A DNA stretch of 64,000 nt from an uncultured Candidatus Binatia bacterium (GCA_958295985.1 OY282432.1:2389001-2453000), one strand, 5' to 3'. Shown: positions 36,737-46,543, numbered from the stretch's first letter. Notes: generated from the sequence alone by a model not told the origin. Numbers and translations: made by a program.

Positions 36737-38932
36737 TTACCGGGCCGCCCAATGGCTGAGGTCTTCCACCAGGGTCATGCCGGGCTCACGGCGCCAGCCG
36801 TCGCAAAGATGGGCCACCGAAGGCTTGAGGGCGGGAAGGGGGTCGGCCGCGGGCGTCATGGACCGCGTCTCCCTGCGCAGCCAGGACAGCAGCTCCTCCA
36901 GACCGGCGAAGCTTCCGCTGGCCATGGCGTCGTGAAGGCGCGGCACGGTCTCCCGGCCGAAGCGTTGCTTGCCTTCCAGGTCGATGATGTCCGGGAGCAG
37001 CAGCGCCGCCTCGTCCAGCGAGACGTCGATGCGCGCCAGCAACTCGTTGTAGAGGGACTGCGCCACCCGGTGGGCCCTGGCCCTGACCCGTTCCAGCAGG
37101 TCCGTTCCGCGGGCGTCGAGGGCTTCCCCGTCCGGCAGCAGTTGGCAGTACAACTTCAGCTTCGGCTCGGTGCCTGAGGGCCGGACGGTGACGATGAAGC
37201 GGTCGGTTTGGGCCTGTAGCAGGTCTCGCGGCAGCCGGTCGGTTTCGCTGGCCAGGGGGCCGAAGCGCTCGGGGTCCTGGTAGTCGATGAAGCGCCGCAC
37301 GGGGTGTCCGCACAGTTCGCGGGGAGGCGATTCTCTCAGGGCGGCCATGATCCGGTCCTTCTTTCGGGCCCCCTCCGCGCCCGCCAGGACGATGTTGCGG
37401 TTGACGTTGTCGTAGCTCCCCAGCTCCCGGAGCACCGCGGCGTAGTAATCCAGCATGGTCCGGCCCTCGTCCACCAGCCTCTGGTACAGGGCTGCCAGCA
37501 CCATGCAGGCCGGCGTGGCGTCCTTGTCCCGGATCCCGGGGGCCATGACCACGCCGTGGCTCTCCTCCGCGGCGATCACCAGGTCCCGGGGCGAGCAGGT
37601 CACGTGCTTGTAGCGGCCGGACCGTTCCAGGGTCTTGAGCACGTCGGCCACGTACTTGAACCCCACCAGCAGGTCGTCGATGAGCCAGGAGTCTCCCGCT
37701 TCGGCCACGATGCGGCCGAGCAGCCTGGTGGTGACCAGCGTTTCCATCACCAGACCCCGGCGGCGCGGTCCCTCGGGGTCGAGCATGAGGTGGTGGCAGA
37801 GGATGGCCGCAATCTGGTTGCCGTCGAAGTGGTACCAGGAACCGTCGGGCAGGCGGGCCTCCATGCCGATACGGTCGGCGTCGGGGTCGCTGGACAGGAC
37901 GATGCCGACCCCGTGCCGGTCGGCGAAATCCCTGGCCGGAGCGGTGGCCAGCGGCACCTCCGGATTGGGCGTCTTGAAGGGAATGGCGGCGAAGCTGCCG
38001 TCCAGGCCCTGGTCGGGAGGGATGAGCAACCGGAAGCCGAGCCGCTCCAGCACCTCCTTCACCGTCGTCATGCCGCAGCCGCACAGGGGGGTATAGACCA
38101 CCGGCGCCCTGGCCCCGGTCGAGTAAAGGTTCCCGTACAGCCCGACATAGGTGTCGATATAGGCCGCGTGGAGATCCTCGGGCGCCGGGCGGACCATTCC
38201 CGATCGCAGGGCCTCGTCGAAGGGAAGGGTGCGGACCGCAGTGGCGCTTTCCATGGCGTCCAGCAGGCGCTGGTCCTCGGGTGCGACGGGCTGGCTGCCG
38301 TAGTCGTCGTAGACCTTGATGCCGTTGTCGTCCGGCGGGTTGTGGGACGCGGAAAGGTTGACGCCGCCCGCGGCGCCCAACTGGACGATGAGAAACGACA
38401 GCTCCGGCGTACTGGTAACCGCGCGGTCGTCCTCGGGCGCCGCCAAATAGGAGACGATGCCGTTGGCGGCGTAGATCTCGCACGCCAGTCTGGCCAGGGC
38501 GCGTGAGGACAGGCCCAGCAGCGGGTGCGGCCGGTCCAGGAACGCGTATACCCCGGCATGGTCGAGGAAGACCCGCACGTCGTTGGCCACCACCACGCTC
38601 AGCGCCTTGTCGGGGAAGACCGCCCTGAGGTAGTTGGAGTGGCCCTGGACGGTCATGGCGACGGTGGACGGATTCATCCGGTTGGGGCCGTAGCCCACCG
38701 GGCCGCGCCGCCCGCCGGTGCCCAGGGGCAGCACCTGCCGGAAGGCGTCGAACACCAGGGCCAAGTGCCCGGCTTCGAGGTGCCGCTCGACGAACTCGGG
38801 CGCGGCATAGGGGATCTCGCCGCTCGCCCAGCGACGCAAACGTCCGGCCGCCTCGTGTCCGGCCTCGCCGTAGCGCTCCTCCAGCAACGCAGACATCCGT
38901 TCCAGCCGTAGGGGATCGGTCATCTCGTGCAT
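36737..38932 (-). CDS. phosphohexomutase (phosphoglucomutase/phosphomannomutase family), extended
   Basis: A 731-aa alpha-D-phosphohexomutase. Catalytic serine loop SASHNPPDDNG (about 193-203), metal-binding DPDADR (about 347-352), sugar loop AEESHGV and phosphate loop RPSGTEPKLK (about 585) are intact. Known phosphoglucomutases are about 450-600 aa; here the extra length is a helical N-terminal segment and roughly 130 residues after the phosphate loop. Start at 38932 (MHEM) or 38923 (MTDP) cannot be separated. Substrate preference is uncertain. A strong terminator separates it from the upstream UbiD gene. Confidence 0.9.
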   Translation of the reverse strand: MHEMTDPLRLERMSALLEERYGEAGHEAAGRLRRWASGEIPYAAPEFVERHLEAGHLALVFDAFRQVLPLGTGGRRGPVGYGPNRMNPSTVAMTVQGHSNYLRAVFPDKALSVVVANDVRVFLDHAGVYAFLDRPHPLLGLSSRALARLACEIYAANGIVSYLAAPEDDRAVTSTPELSFLIVQLGAAGGVNLSASHNPPDDNGIKVYDDYGSQPVAPEDQRLLDAMESATAVRTLPFDEALRSGMVRPAPEDLHAAYIDTYVGLYGNLYSTGARAPVVYTPLCGCGMTTVKEVLERLGFRLLIPPDQGLDGSFAAIPFKTPNPEVPLATAPARDFADRHGVGIVLSSDPDADRIGMEARLPDGSWYHFDGNQIAAILCHHLMLDPEGPRRRGLVMETLVTTRLLGRIVAEAGDSWLIDDLLVGFKYVADVLKTLERSGRYKHVTCSPRDLVIAAEESHGVVMAPGIRDKDATPACMVLAALYQRLVDEGRTMLDYYAAVLRELGSYDNVNRNIVLAGAEGARKKDRIMAALRESPPRELCGHPVRRFIDYQDPERFGPLASETDRLPRDLLQAQTDRFIVTVRPSGTEPKLKLYCQLLPDGEALDARGTDLLERVRARAHRVAQSLYNELLARIDVSLDEAALLLPDIIDLEGKQRFGRETVPRLHDAMASGSFAGLEELLSWLRRETRSMTPAADPLPALKPSVAHLCDGWRREPGMTLVEDLSHWAAR

Positions 38933-38973
38933 TCCGGTGGCTCGGAGTTTCGCCGGGTCATGCGGCAACCGGC

Positions 38974-39009
38974 CGAAAAAAGGGCGGCCCGGAAGGCCGC
39001 CTTTTTTTT
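38974..39009 (-). terminator. bidirectional rho-independent terminator
   Basis: A 7-bp GC stem (GGCGGCC at 38983-38989, GGCCGCC at 38995-39001) with a 5-nt loop, flanked by an A-run on one side and eight or more T on the other. It lies 10 bp past the stop codon of the leftward UbiD gene and before the phosphohexomutase gene, so it should end the UbiD transcript. Confidence 0.9.
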
Positions 39010-39018
39010 CGGTGAGCG

Positions 39019-40587
39019 CTACCGGCCGGTGCGGGCCAGGGAGTGGACCCAGCCGTGCATGCGGGACTTGGCGTTGGCGATGTCCTTGTCGCTGAAGAAG
39101 TTCTTGAGATCCACCTTCTCCACCGCGTAGACCGGTCGGAGGAAGTCGCTCTCGTAGCCGAACGGCACCGTGGCGTCGATGCCCATGCCGCCCTCGAACA
39201 CGGTGTTGGAAGCCGTCCATTGGCGGTCGCCCGCGGTCATGCGCTCGGCCGGCATGAAGGTCTGTCCGCGCCCGCCGGGAATCGGGTTGAGGATGTCCGT
39301 CTTGGGATTCACCCGTGTGGTCAGGCACCACATGATGTCGTCCATGTCGTAGATGTCGGTGTCCTCGCTGGCGGCCACCACCAGACGGGAGCCCTGGGAG
39401 GTGGACAGGATGGCCGACATGAAGTTCCGCTGCCAGCCTTCCTCGATGCGGTTGCGCTTTTTCACCTGGATGATGGCGCCGCCCCAGTCCGTCATGCAGT
39501 AGGGGATGTTGACGTCCTGGATGATGCCGGGCTGCATGCGCTCGCACAGCAGGTACATGCAGGCTTCGCGCACGGTGGTGTCGATGTTGTGATCGTCCAG
39601 GGTGTGGACGCCCAGGGGAAAGATGATGGGCTTGCCTTCGCGTTTCCGGGTGGTCACCGCGGTGACGTGGAAGGTGGGCGCCTTGTAGGCCTTGCCCATG
39701 TAGCCGGCCCACTCCGGGTGGAAGTGGAAACGCCCCTGGATGTCGGCCTTCTCGGATTCCTCGGTCTCGTAGCGCCGGTCCCGCGGGTTCACGTAACCCT
39801 CCAGCACCACCTCGCAATCGGCCAGCGCCAGGGCGTCCACGGTCTTGGCCTTGACCACGCGCACCGGCGACCCCTGTACGGCGCCGGCCACGCCCAACTC
39901 GTCGCAGCCCTGGGGCAGCACCACGTAGTCGAAGCCGGCCCCCGCCAGCAGCGTGCAGGAAGGCGGAACCCCGAAGCACATGGTGATGGGAACGGGCTTG
40001 TCGTCCTGGTAGTACTTGGACACCACCTGCCACATGTGCGATCCGGGCGAGATCTGGAACGTGGCCACGTTGCCCCAGCGGAAGTTCATCCGGTTGTAGC
40101 CCAAGTCGGTGCCGCCGTCGAAATGCTCCCCGGAGATGAGCCGGTTGCCCGACCCCACCGTCAACTCGGGCTCATACTCCGTATGGCGGATGGGGATCAT
40201 GTACTCGTTGACGTCCTTGGGGTCCTTGATCACCTCCTCGTGTACGGGCGCCTCCTCGGAGCTCACCTCCATCGGCGGGATCTGGTGATTGATGGCGTCG
40301 GCGAGCTTCCGGGTGCGGTCCGTATGGCTCTCCCAGCCGAACATCTTGTTGATCACGCCCATGTCGCCGAACAGGTTCGTCACCGCCCGGTGATACGGCT
40401 TGCCCTTGACGTTGTTGAAGAGAATCGGACAGCCGCCGTCGAGGTTCTTCTGGATCGCGGTGATCTCCAGGTCGGGATCGACCTCCTTGTCCGTTTCGAT
40501 CAGGTCTCCCTCGGACTTGAGCCACTCCAGGGCGTTGCGCAGATCGTGGATCTGCTCAGCCTGGGCCTTCTTTGCTGCTTTGGCCAT
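39019..40587 (-). CDS. UbiD family decarboxylase, divergent active-site motif
   Basis: A second 522-aa UbiD-family protein, only distantly like the one at 4595-6163. It has the family's N-terminal KSEGDLIETDKEVDPDLEIT and NFRWGNVATF strand. The region corresponding to the acidic EGPFGE motif reads ADIQGRFHFHPEWAGYMG, so the first conserved Glu appears replaced by Gln. That could mean altered chemistry or my misalignment. It is a single-gene unit with a GAGGAGCAGG site and a strong terminator. Substrate unknown. Confidence 0.88.
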   Translation of the reverse strand: MAKAAKKAQAEQIHDLRNALEWLKSEGDLIETDKEVDPDLEITAIQKNLDGGCPILFNNVKGKPYHRAVTNLFGDMGVINKMFGWESHTDRTRKLADAINHQIPPMEVSSEEAPVHEEVIKDPKDVNEYMIPIRHTEYEPELTVGSGNRLISGEHFDGGTDLGYNRMNFRWGNVATFQISPGSHMWQVVSKYYQDDKPVPITMCFGVPPSCTLLAGAGFDYVVLPQGCDELGVAGAVQGSPVRVVKAKTVDALALADCEVVLEGYVNPRDRRYETEESEKADIQGRFHFHPEWAGYMGKAYKAPTFHVTAVTTRKREGKPIIFPLGVHTLDDHNIDTTVREACMYLLCERMQPGIIQDVNIPYCMTDWGGAIIQVKKRNRIEEGWQRNFMSAILSTSQGSRLVVAASEDTDIYDMDDIMWCLTTRVNPKTDILNPIPGGRGQTFMPAERMTAGDRQWTASNTVFEGGMGIDATVPFGYESDFLRPVYAVEKVDLKNFFSDKDIANAKSRMHGWVHSLARTGR

Positions 40588-40850
40588 TTCCTGCTCCTCT
40601 TGTGTAGTTTTTACGGTTGATGTGACGCGGTACAGCCGGCGGGATTGGCCATGAGGCGCCCCGTGGGCACTTCACTCCCCGTCGTTCCGGCCTTCACCGG
40701 CATGACGGAATCCGGGAACGGCGGTCATTTCCGACTTAGTTAACGAATGGCGCCATTGCTGTCAACCTGAGTCGCGTTCTTGGTGGTTTGTGTCGGCAAG
40801 GGATAGAGGGTATTTTGTGGGGTTGATCCCGACCACCTTACACCAGCACT

Positions 40851-41291
40851 ATGCCCCAGCCCGTTCATAAAGGCATTCACGAGCGACTGAACCGCGACGA
40901 AGCACCTGCAGGCGGCTCCGACCGCGGCTTTGGCATCGTCTTCGCCCTCGTGTTCGTCGCCATCGGCCTGTTCCCGTTGCTCGACGGCGGGCCGCCCCGC
41001 GGCTGGGCGTTGGGCGTCGCGGGAGCGTTCCTGGCGGTGGCGCTCGTCAGGCCGGCGTTGCTGGCGCCGTTCAATCGGGTCTGGTTCAAGTTCGGCTTGC
41101 TGCTGCAACGCGTGGTCGACCCGCTCGTCATGGCGGTGATCTACTTTGCCGTGGTGACCCCGACCGGCCTCGTCATGCGTGCGGCGGGCAAGGATTCGCT
41201 GCGCCTGCGGTACGACCCGGATGCAGAGAGCTACTGGATCCACCGCGACCCGCCGGGGTCCGAGCGCGAATCGATGAAGAACCAGTTCTGA
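40851..41291 (+). CDS. SxtJ family membrane protein
   Basis: A 146-aa protein with three hydrophobic helices (about 27-47, 52-72 and 84-110) and a C-terminal RYDPDAESYWIHRD motif, matching SxtJ-type proteins that accompany carbamoyltransferases in natural-product and cell-surface clusters. Function unknown. Twenty bases separate its stop from the DUF5989 gene, and the three-gene order SxtJ, DUF5989, carbamoyltransferase is the usual one. Confidence 0.8.
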   Translation: MPQPVHKGIHERLNRDEAPAGGSDRGFGIVFALVFVAIGLFPLLDGGPPRGWALGVAGAFLAVALVRPALLAPFNRVWFKFGLLLQRVVDPLVMAVIYFAVVTPTGLVMRAAGKDSLRLRYDPDAESYWIHRDPPGSERESMKNQF

Positions 41292-41311
41292 ACAGGGCGA
41301 GGAGATTTCCA

Positions 41312-41461
41312 ATGTCCTTTCTGTATGAGCTGTGGATTTTCATGCGGGTGCGCAAGAAGTACTGGCTGTTTCCGGTCATCGTCATGATGCTCGTGCTGGG
41401 TGGACTGATCGTGCTGAGCCAGAGCACCGCGGTCGCGCCGATGATCTATACGATGTTTTGA
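41312..41461 (+). CDS. DUF5989 family small membrane protein
   Basis: A 49-aa protein with one membrane helix (about 18-36: LFPVIVMMLVLGGLIVL) and a conserved ending VAPMIYTMF. Small proteins with this N-terminus (FLYELWIFMRVRKKYWLF) regularly sit between SxtJ and a carbamoyltransferase. A GGAGA site precedes the ATG. Three bases separate its stop from the carbamoyltransferase start. Confidence 0.8.
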   Translation: MSFLYELWIFMRVRKKYWLFPVIVMMLVLGGLIVLSQSTAVAPMIYTMF

Positions 41462-41464
41462 ACC

Positions 41465-42362
41465 ATGCGCGTCCTCGGCCTCTCCGCGTTCTATCACGAC
41501 AGCGCCGCGGCCCTCATCGAGGACGGACGGATCGTCGCCGCGGCGCAGGAAGAACGCTTCACGCGCAAGAAGAACGACGCGGACTATCCGCATCACGCCG
41601 TCGTCTGTTGCCTCGACGAGGCCGGCGTCACGCTCGATGAGGTGGACCGGGTCGCGTTCTACGACAAGCCGTTTCTCAAATTCGAGCGGCTGCTCGAAAC
41701 CTACGTCGCGTTGGCGCCGCGCGGCTTCCGTTCCTTCCGCATGGCGGTCCCGATCTGGATCAAGGAGAAGCTGTTTCAGAAGGGCCTGCTGCGCCGGAAG
41801 CTGCGGGCGCTCGCCCCGGACGTGGACTGGGACGCCAGGCTGCTGTTCACCGAGCACCATCAATCGCATGCGGCGAGCGCGTTCTATCCGTCACCTTTCC
41901 GCGACGCGGTGGTCCTGACCATGGACGGGGTCGGTGAATGGGCCACCACCTCGGTGGCCATCGGCCACGGCAACGACCTGGAGATGACGCGGGAAATCCA
42001 CTTCCCGCACTCCCTGGGGCTGCTCTACTCGGCCTTCACCTACTACACGGGCTTCAAGGTGAACTCCGGCGAGTACAAGGTGATGGGCTTGGCGCCCTAC
42101 GGCGAGCCGAAGTACCTCCAGACCATTCTCGATCACTTGATCGACCTGAAGCCGGACGGCACGTTCCGCCTGAATCTCGACTACTTCGCCTACTGCACCG
42201 GGCTGACGATGACCAACGGCAAGTTCGATACGCTGTTCGGCAGCGCGCCGCGCCGGCCGGAGGAGCCGTTGACGCAGCGCCACATGGACCTGGCGGCCTC
42301 GGCCCAGGCCGTGATCGAGGAAGCGGTGCTGCGGCTGACTCGCTCGCTGCGGGCGGAGACCG
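41465..42362 (+). pseudogene. carbamoyltransferase, 3'-truncated
   Basis: The first about 299 codons encode the N-terminal Kae1-like domain of a NodU/CmcH carbamoyltransferase: GLSAFYHDSAAALIEDG, HHQSHAASAFYPS with the metal-binding histidines, and TMDGVGEWAT. At RAETG (about 42360) the match stops, just before the LCLAGGVALN segment expected next; the remaining 43 codons to 42490 are the antisense of the neighbouring MFS gene. The C-terminal carbamoyl-transfer domain is missing, so the product is probably inactive. Confidence 0.85.
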
Positions 42363-43482
42363 GCATCCCCACTCCGATGCCGAAGGTGATCTCCAGGAAC
42401 CCGAAGATGGTCCCGACGTTCTTCCCGCCGAAGATGTCCGCGATGGTCGAGCCGAAGGTCGGGTTCCCGGCGCTGTGGCCGACGCCGTAAAGCACGGCGA
42501 AAGCCACGAACCACCACCTGGGCGCCTCCGGGCCCAAGGCCATGAGCATGCCGATGCCGCCGAGGGTGATGAGCGTGCCGATGCGGTAGGCGCGGTCGCG
42601 GCCGAGCCGGTCCGAGGCAAACCCCCAGATGGCCGTGCCGGGAATCCGCGCCACCCCCACCAGGCTGAAGGCGGAAGCGGCCGCCAGCGGGTCCAGTCCG
42701 CCGTGGATCAGATGGGCGACCGCGTGGGTGTACATGAGCGACAGGCCGACGCCGAGGGCCAAGTGGCCCATGGCGATGGCCCAGAACGGGAAGGAGGACA
42801 GCGCCGCCGGCAGCGTCCATTCACGGTGGGGCGCACGCCGGTGCGGGGAAGCCGCGGCGGGTGCCGCGGCGGTCATCGGGTCGCCGTCCGGGAGCTGCCC
42901 GATGTCTTCGGGCCGGCGCCGCTGCAGCACGGCGTTCAAGGGCACCAGCGACACCAGCACGGTTGCCCCCAGCAGCACGAGGGCGGCGCGCCAGCCGTAC
43001 CGGGTGATCAGGACCTGCGCCACGGGCACGATCAGGATGCCGAAGCCCAGTCCCATGGTGGCGAAGCCGAGGGCCGTGCCCCGGCGCCGCCGGAACCAGT
43101 GGGACAGCAGCGCCGTGTTGCTGACGAACCCGATGCAGCCGATGCCGAGGCCGACGAGCAGACCGTAATAGAGGTAGAACTGCCACAGGGTCGTGCTCCC
43201 GCCCGCCAGCGCGAGCCCGACGCCGATGAGGAGGCCGCCCAGGGGCATGAGGATGCGCGGTCCGAGACGGTCGTAGGCCCAACCCACCAACGGCGATGAG
43301 GCGCTGTAGGCGATGCCGTTCACCGAGGCGATGGTGGCCGTGGTGGCGCGAGACCACTGGAACGCGTCCAGCAGAGCGACGTTGAAGACGCTGAACGAAG
43401 CCAGGATCCCCCGCATGAGCACCATGTTGAGGAAGCAGATGCCGACGATGACGTAACCGTAGAAGAAAGGGCGGCGAGCCAT
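42362..43482 (-). pseudogene. MFS transporter, 3'-truncated
   Basis: From the ATG at 43482 the product is an oxalate/formate-antiporter-like major facilitator: FFYGYVIVGICFLNMVLMRG, GWAYDRLGPRILM loop, and ten or so recognisable helices up to FLEITFGIG near 42362. Then the frame enters antisense carbamoyltransferase sequence and ends at 42190. The last two helices are missing. It and the carbamoyltransferase are cut at the same point and joined tail to tail. Confidence 0.8.
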
Positions 43483-43531
43483 GATGGACCTGGGAAAACG
43501 GTTGGACCGACACAAAGCGGTTGGACCGACG

Positions 43532-44404
43532 CTATAGGTGCGGCAAGGTCTCCTCGGCAAACTGCTGCATCTGCCGGAGCCGGTCGGGCCAGCGCGGCGC
43601 CATGAACTGAAGCGCCAGGTGTTCCACTCCCGCGGAGCGATAGCGCGCGATCGCTTCCACGAGCTGGGCAGGGGTGCCGGCCAGACGGTCCGGCTCCTGC
43701 GGCACAGGCTCGTCCGTGACCTCGATGGGGAGACAACAGTTCAATCGCAGGCGCTCCGGTGACCGGCCGGCTGCCGCGGCGCAGCGCCGCACGTTGTCGA
43801 ACCGCGCGGCGAGTTCGTCCGGCTCGATGCGCACGAAGTAGGGAAACCAGGCGTCGCCGTAGCGGCCGGCGCGCTTCTGCGCGCGCAGCCCCTCGCCGCC
43901 GACCCAGACGGGGATGCCCCCGGTCCGGTACGGCTTGGGCAGGAAAGCGATGTCCTCGAACTCGTAGAATTCTCCTGAAAAGCTCGATCGTTCGGTGCTC
44001 CAGACCTCCTTCAGGACTTCGAGCTGCTCATCGGTCATGCGGCCCCGGTCCCGAAACGGCGCCTGGAGCGCCAGGAACTCCTCTTCCATCCAGCCCACGC
44101 CAACGCCCAGGATGAAACGGCCCCGGGAAAGATGGTCGAGGGTGACCGCGGTCTTGGCCCAGACCAGCGGCCGGCGGTAGGGCAGCACCAGCACGCTGAT
44201 GCCCAACTCGACGCGGCTGGTGCACGCGGCGAGAAACGTCAGGCAACTCAGGGAATCGAGGAAGGGACGGTCCGCCGGCACGATGAACGCTCCGTCCCTG
44301 CCATAGGGGTAGGGCGTGTCGATGCGCCAGGGGATGATGACGCGGTCCGCGGCCCAGATGGAGTCGAAGCCCCAGGCCTCCGCGCTCCGGGCCGCCTGAC
44401 GCAA
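43532..44404 (-). CDS. LLM class F420-dependent oxidoreductase-like protein
   Basis: A luciferase-like oxidoreductase of about 290 aa from the TTG at 44404. It has GFDSIWAADR, the GRFILGVGVGWMEEEF loop and PVWVGGEG strand typical of TIGR03619-type enzymes. The conserved N-terminal strand TGVFLPISGRAAG is encoded upstream of 44404 in the same frame, but no ATG, GTG or TTG lies before it until a stop codon; either a rare start is used or the start has been mutated. Substrate unknown. Confidence 0.8.
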   Translation of the reverse strand: MRQAARSAEAWGFDSIWAADRVIIPWRIDTPYPYGRDGAFIVPADRPFLDSLSCLTFLAACTSRVELGISVLVLPYRRPLVWAKTAVTLDHLSRGRFILGVGVGWMEEEFLALQAPFRDRGRMTDEQLEVLKEVWSTERSSFSGEFYEFEDIAFLPKPYRTGGIPVWVGGEGLRAQKRAGRYGDAWFPYFVRIEPDELAARFDNVRRCAAAAGRSPERLRLNCCLPIEVTDEPVPQEPDRLAGTPAQLVEAIARYRSAGVEHLALQFMAPRWPDRLRQMQQFAEETLPHL

Positions 44405-44767
44405 GGTCTCAGGACCCGCGGCGCGTCCCGAGATCGGCAGGAAAACTCCGGTTTTCGTGGTGTGGCTCCGTTCGAAGAGATGCGGTCGGTGTGTGCACTA
44501 GTAGCCGAACACCGACAGGGTGTCAAACCGACGTGGACCCGGGTGTCCGACGTGGACCGGGTGTCCGTTCGAGACTTCCATCACCCTGGCCCTCTCCCGA
44601 AGTGCTCCTCTCCCGAAGGTAGAGGGAATCGAAGCGCCCCGCCCTTGGGGAAAGGGGCCGGGTTGACGCGGGCGCTGCAAAGGGGCTATGGCTTTGCTAC
44701 GTTGCGCGCGGTAGCGCGGCGTGTACTCGCGAGACACCAAACACACGACGAGGGGGGAACAGCGGAT
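44405..44767. other. intergenic region with short tandem repeat
   Basis: Holds the apparent N-terminal coding of the leftward LLM gene (44405-about 44465), then an 18-19-bp sequence beginning CGACGTGGAC repeated twice in tandem (about 44529-44566), CTCTCCCGAAG pieces repeated twice, and the presumed promoter of the ThDP enzyme gene. No other coding sequence is evident. Confidence 0.5.
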
Positions 44768-46543
44768 ATGGCAAAGGCCGGCAGAACCGAGAAGAAGCAG
44801 GCGGAGTACGGCTCGGACGTGGTCGTGGACATGCTCAAGGCCTTCGATATCGAATATACGGCCTTCAATCCCGGGGCGAGCTTTCGCGGCATCCACGACT
44901 CCATCGTGAACTACGGCGGCAATCATCACCCGGAAGTCATCTTCTGCTGCCATGAGGAGATCTCGGTGGCCATCTCCCACGGCTACGCCAAGGCCACGGG
45001 CAAGCCCATGGTGGCCATCCTGCACGACGTGGTGGGCCTCCAGCACGGCAGCATGGGCATCTTCAATGCCTGGTGCGACCGGGTCCCGGTGATCTGCCTG
45101 GGCGGCACCGGCCCGGTGGACACCACCATTCGCCGTCCCTGGATCGACTGGATCCATACCGCGCTGGTGCAGGGCAACCAGGTGCGGGACTACGTCAAGT
45201 GGGACGACCAGCCGGCAACGCTGGAAAGCATTCCCCAATCCTTCATCCGCGGGTACCGGCTGGCCGTCACCGAGCCTACGGCGCCGGTGTACATCAATTA
45301 CGACGCCGGGCTTCAGGAGATGGAGGTGGCCAAACAGATCGAGGTCCCGGACGTGAGCCGGTTCGCGCCCCAGGCCCCGGTGCAGGGCGATCCGGAGGCC
45401 ATGCGCCGGGCCGCGAAGCTTCTGGTGGAAGCCAGGGCGCCGTTGATCATCGCGGACTTCATGGGACGCAAGCCCGCGGCAGTGGCGGCCCTGGCCGGGT
45501 TGGCGGAGTTGCTGGCCATCCCGGTCATCGACAAGGGCAACCGACACAACATCGCCAACACCCATCCGCTGGACGTGACCGACGTCGCCGGCGACTTCCT
45601 GAAGAAGGCGGACGTGGTGCTGGCGCTGGACGTCCAGGACCTCTACGGCTCGCTGACCACGGTGGACCGCACCACCCGGGAGATGGGCTACGTCATCCAG
45701 CCCGGCGCGCAGATCATCCACGTCAACCTGAACGACATGCTGGTGCACAGTTGGGCCACGGACGTCCAGCCGCTGCAGGCGGTGGACGTGCCCATCAGCG
45801 CCGATACCGCCATCGCCTTGCCCGAGCTCACCCGGCTGTGCCGCGAGCTCATGGGCGGCGACAAGGGCGGGTCCGCCATCGAGGCCCGGGCCAGGGAAGT
45901 GAAGGCCGTGCACGACGCGGCGCGCGCCCGCTGGCAGGAGCAGGCGCGGCAGACGCTCACCCGGAGCGACATCTCCACCGCCTGCCTCGCCTACGAGCTG
46001 GGCGAGGTGATCAAGCGGGAGGACTGGGTGCTGGCCAACGGCAGCGCCAACGGGTGGGCGAGGAAGCTGTGGGACTGGACCCGGCCGGGCCAGTACCTGG
46101 GTCGAAGCGGCGGCGCCGGCGTGGGCTACGGCATGAGCGCGGCCATCGGGGTGGCGTTGGGCCACATGGGAACGGACAAGTTCTGTGTCGATATCCAGTC
46201 GGACGGCGACCTGCTGATGACCTCCAGCGCCCTGTGGACCGCGGCGCACCACAAGATCCCGCTGCTGATCGTCATCCACAACAACCAGTCCTTCTACAAC
46301 TCGGAAGAGCACGGCATCAAGCTGGCGGAGTTCCGCAACCGGCCCGTGGAGAACGCCGGCATCGGCACCCACGTGAGCGATCCGCTGGTGGACTACGCCA
46401 AGATGGCCGAGTGTTTCGGGGTGTGGAGCGAAGGACCCATCGCCAGACCGGCGGACCTGGGACCCGCGCTGGAACGGGCCTACAAGGTGGTCAGGGAGCA
46501 GCGGCTCCCGGCCGTGGTGGACGTGGTCTCCGACCCTCGTTGA
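44768..46543 (+). CDS. thiamine diphosphate-dependent enzyme (acetolactate synthase-like)
   Basis: A 591-aa ThDP enzyme with three-domain layout: N-terminal pyrimidine-binding domain with the activating Glu in CCHEEISVAI (about 60), central domain, and C-terminal pyrophosphate domain with the SDGDLLM...NNQSFYN metal motif (about 476-508). It is not a close match to IlvB and no small subunit is adjacent, so a decarboxylase, oxalyl-CoA-type or other lyase function is equally possible. Start follows GAGGGGGG. Its stop is about 46 bp before the SirB1-like gene. Confidence 0.88.
   Translation: MAKAGRTEKKQAEYGSDVVVDMLKAFDIEYTAFNPGASFRGIHDSIVNYGGNHHPEVIFCCHEEISVAISHGYAKATGKPMVAILHDVVGLQHGSMGIFNAWCDRVPVICLGGTGPVDTTIRRPWIDWIHTALVQGNQVRDYVKWDDQPATLESIPQSFIRGYRLAVTEPTAPVYINYDAGLQEMEVAKQIEVPDVSRFAPQAPVQGDPEAMRRAAKLLVEARAPLIIADFMGRKPAAVAALAGLAELLAIPVIDKGNRHNIANTHPLDVTDVAGDFLKKADVVLALDVQDLYGSLTTVDRTTREMGYVIQPGAQIIHVNLNDMLVHSWATDVQPLQAVDVPISADTAIALPELTRLCRELMGGDKGGSAIEARAREVKAVHDAARARWQEQARQTLTRSDISTACLAYELGEVIKREDWVLANGSANGWARKLWDWTRPGQYLGRSGGAGVGYGMSAAIGVALGHMGTDKFCVDIQSDGDLLMTSSALWTAAHHKIPLLIVIHNNQSFYNSEEHGIKLAEFRNRPVENAGIGTHVSDPLVDYAKMAECFGVWSEGPIARPADLGPALERAYKVVREQRLPAVVDVVSDPR

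Noticed and set aside
36737..40033. 1098-codon frame suggesting one giant protein
   Set aside because: Fusion of the phosphohexomutase frame with an out-of-phase shadow of UbiD; a terminator lies between them and the real start is near 38932.
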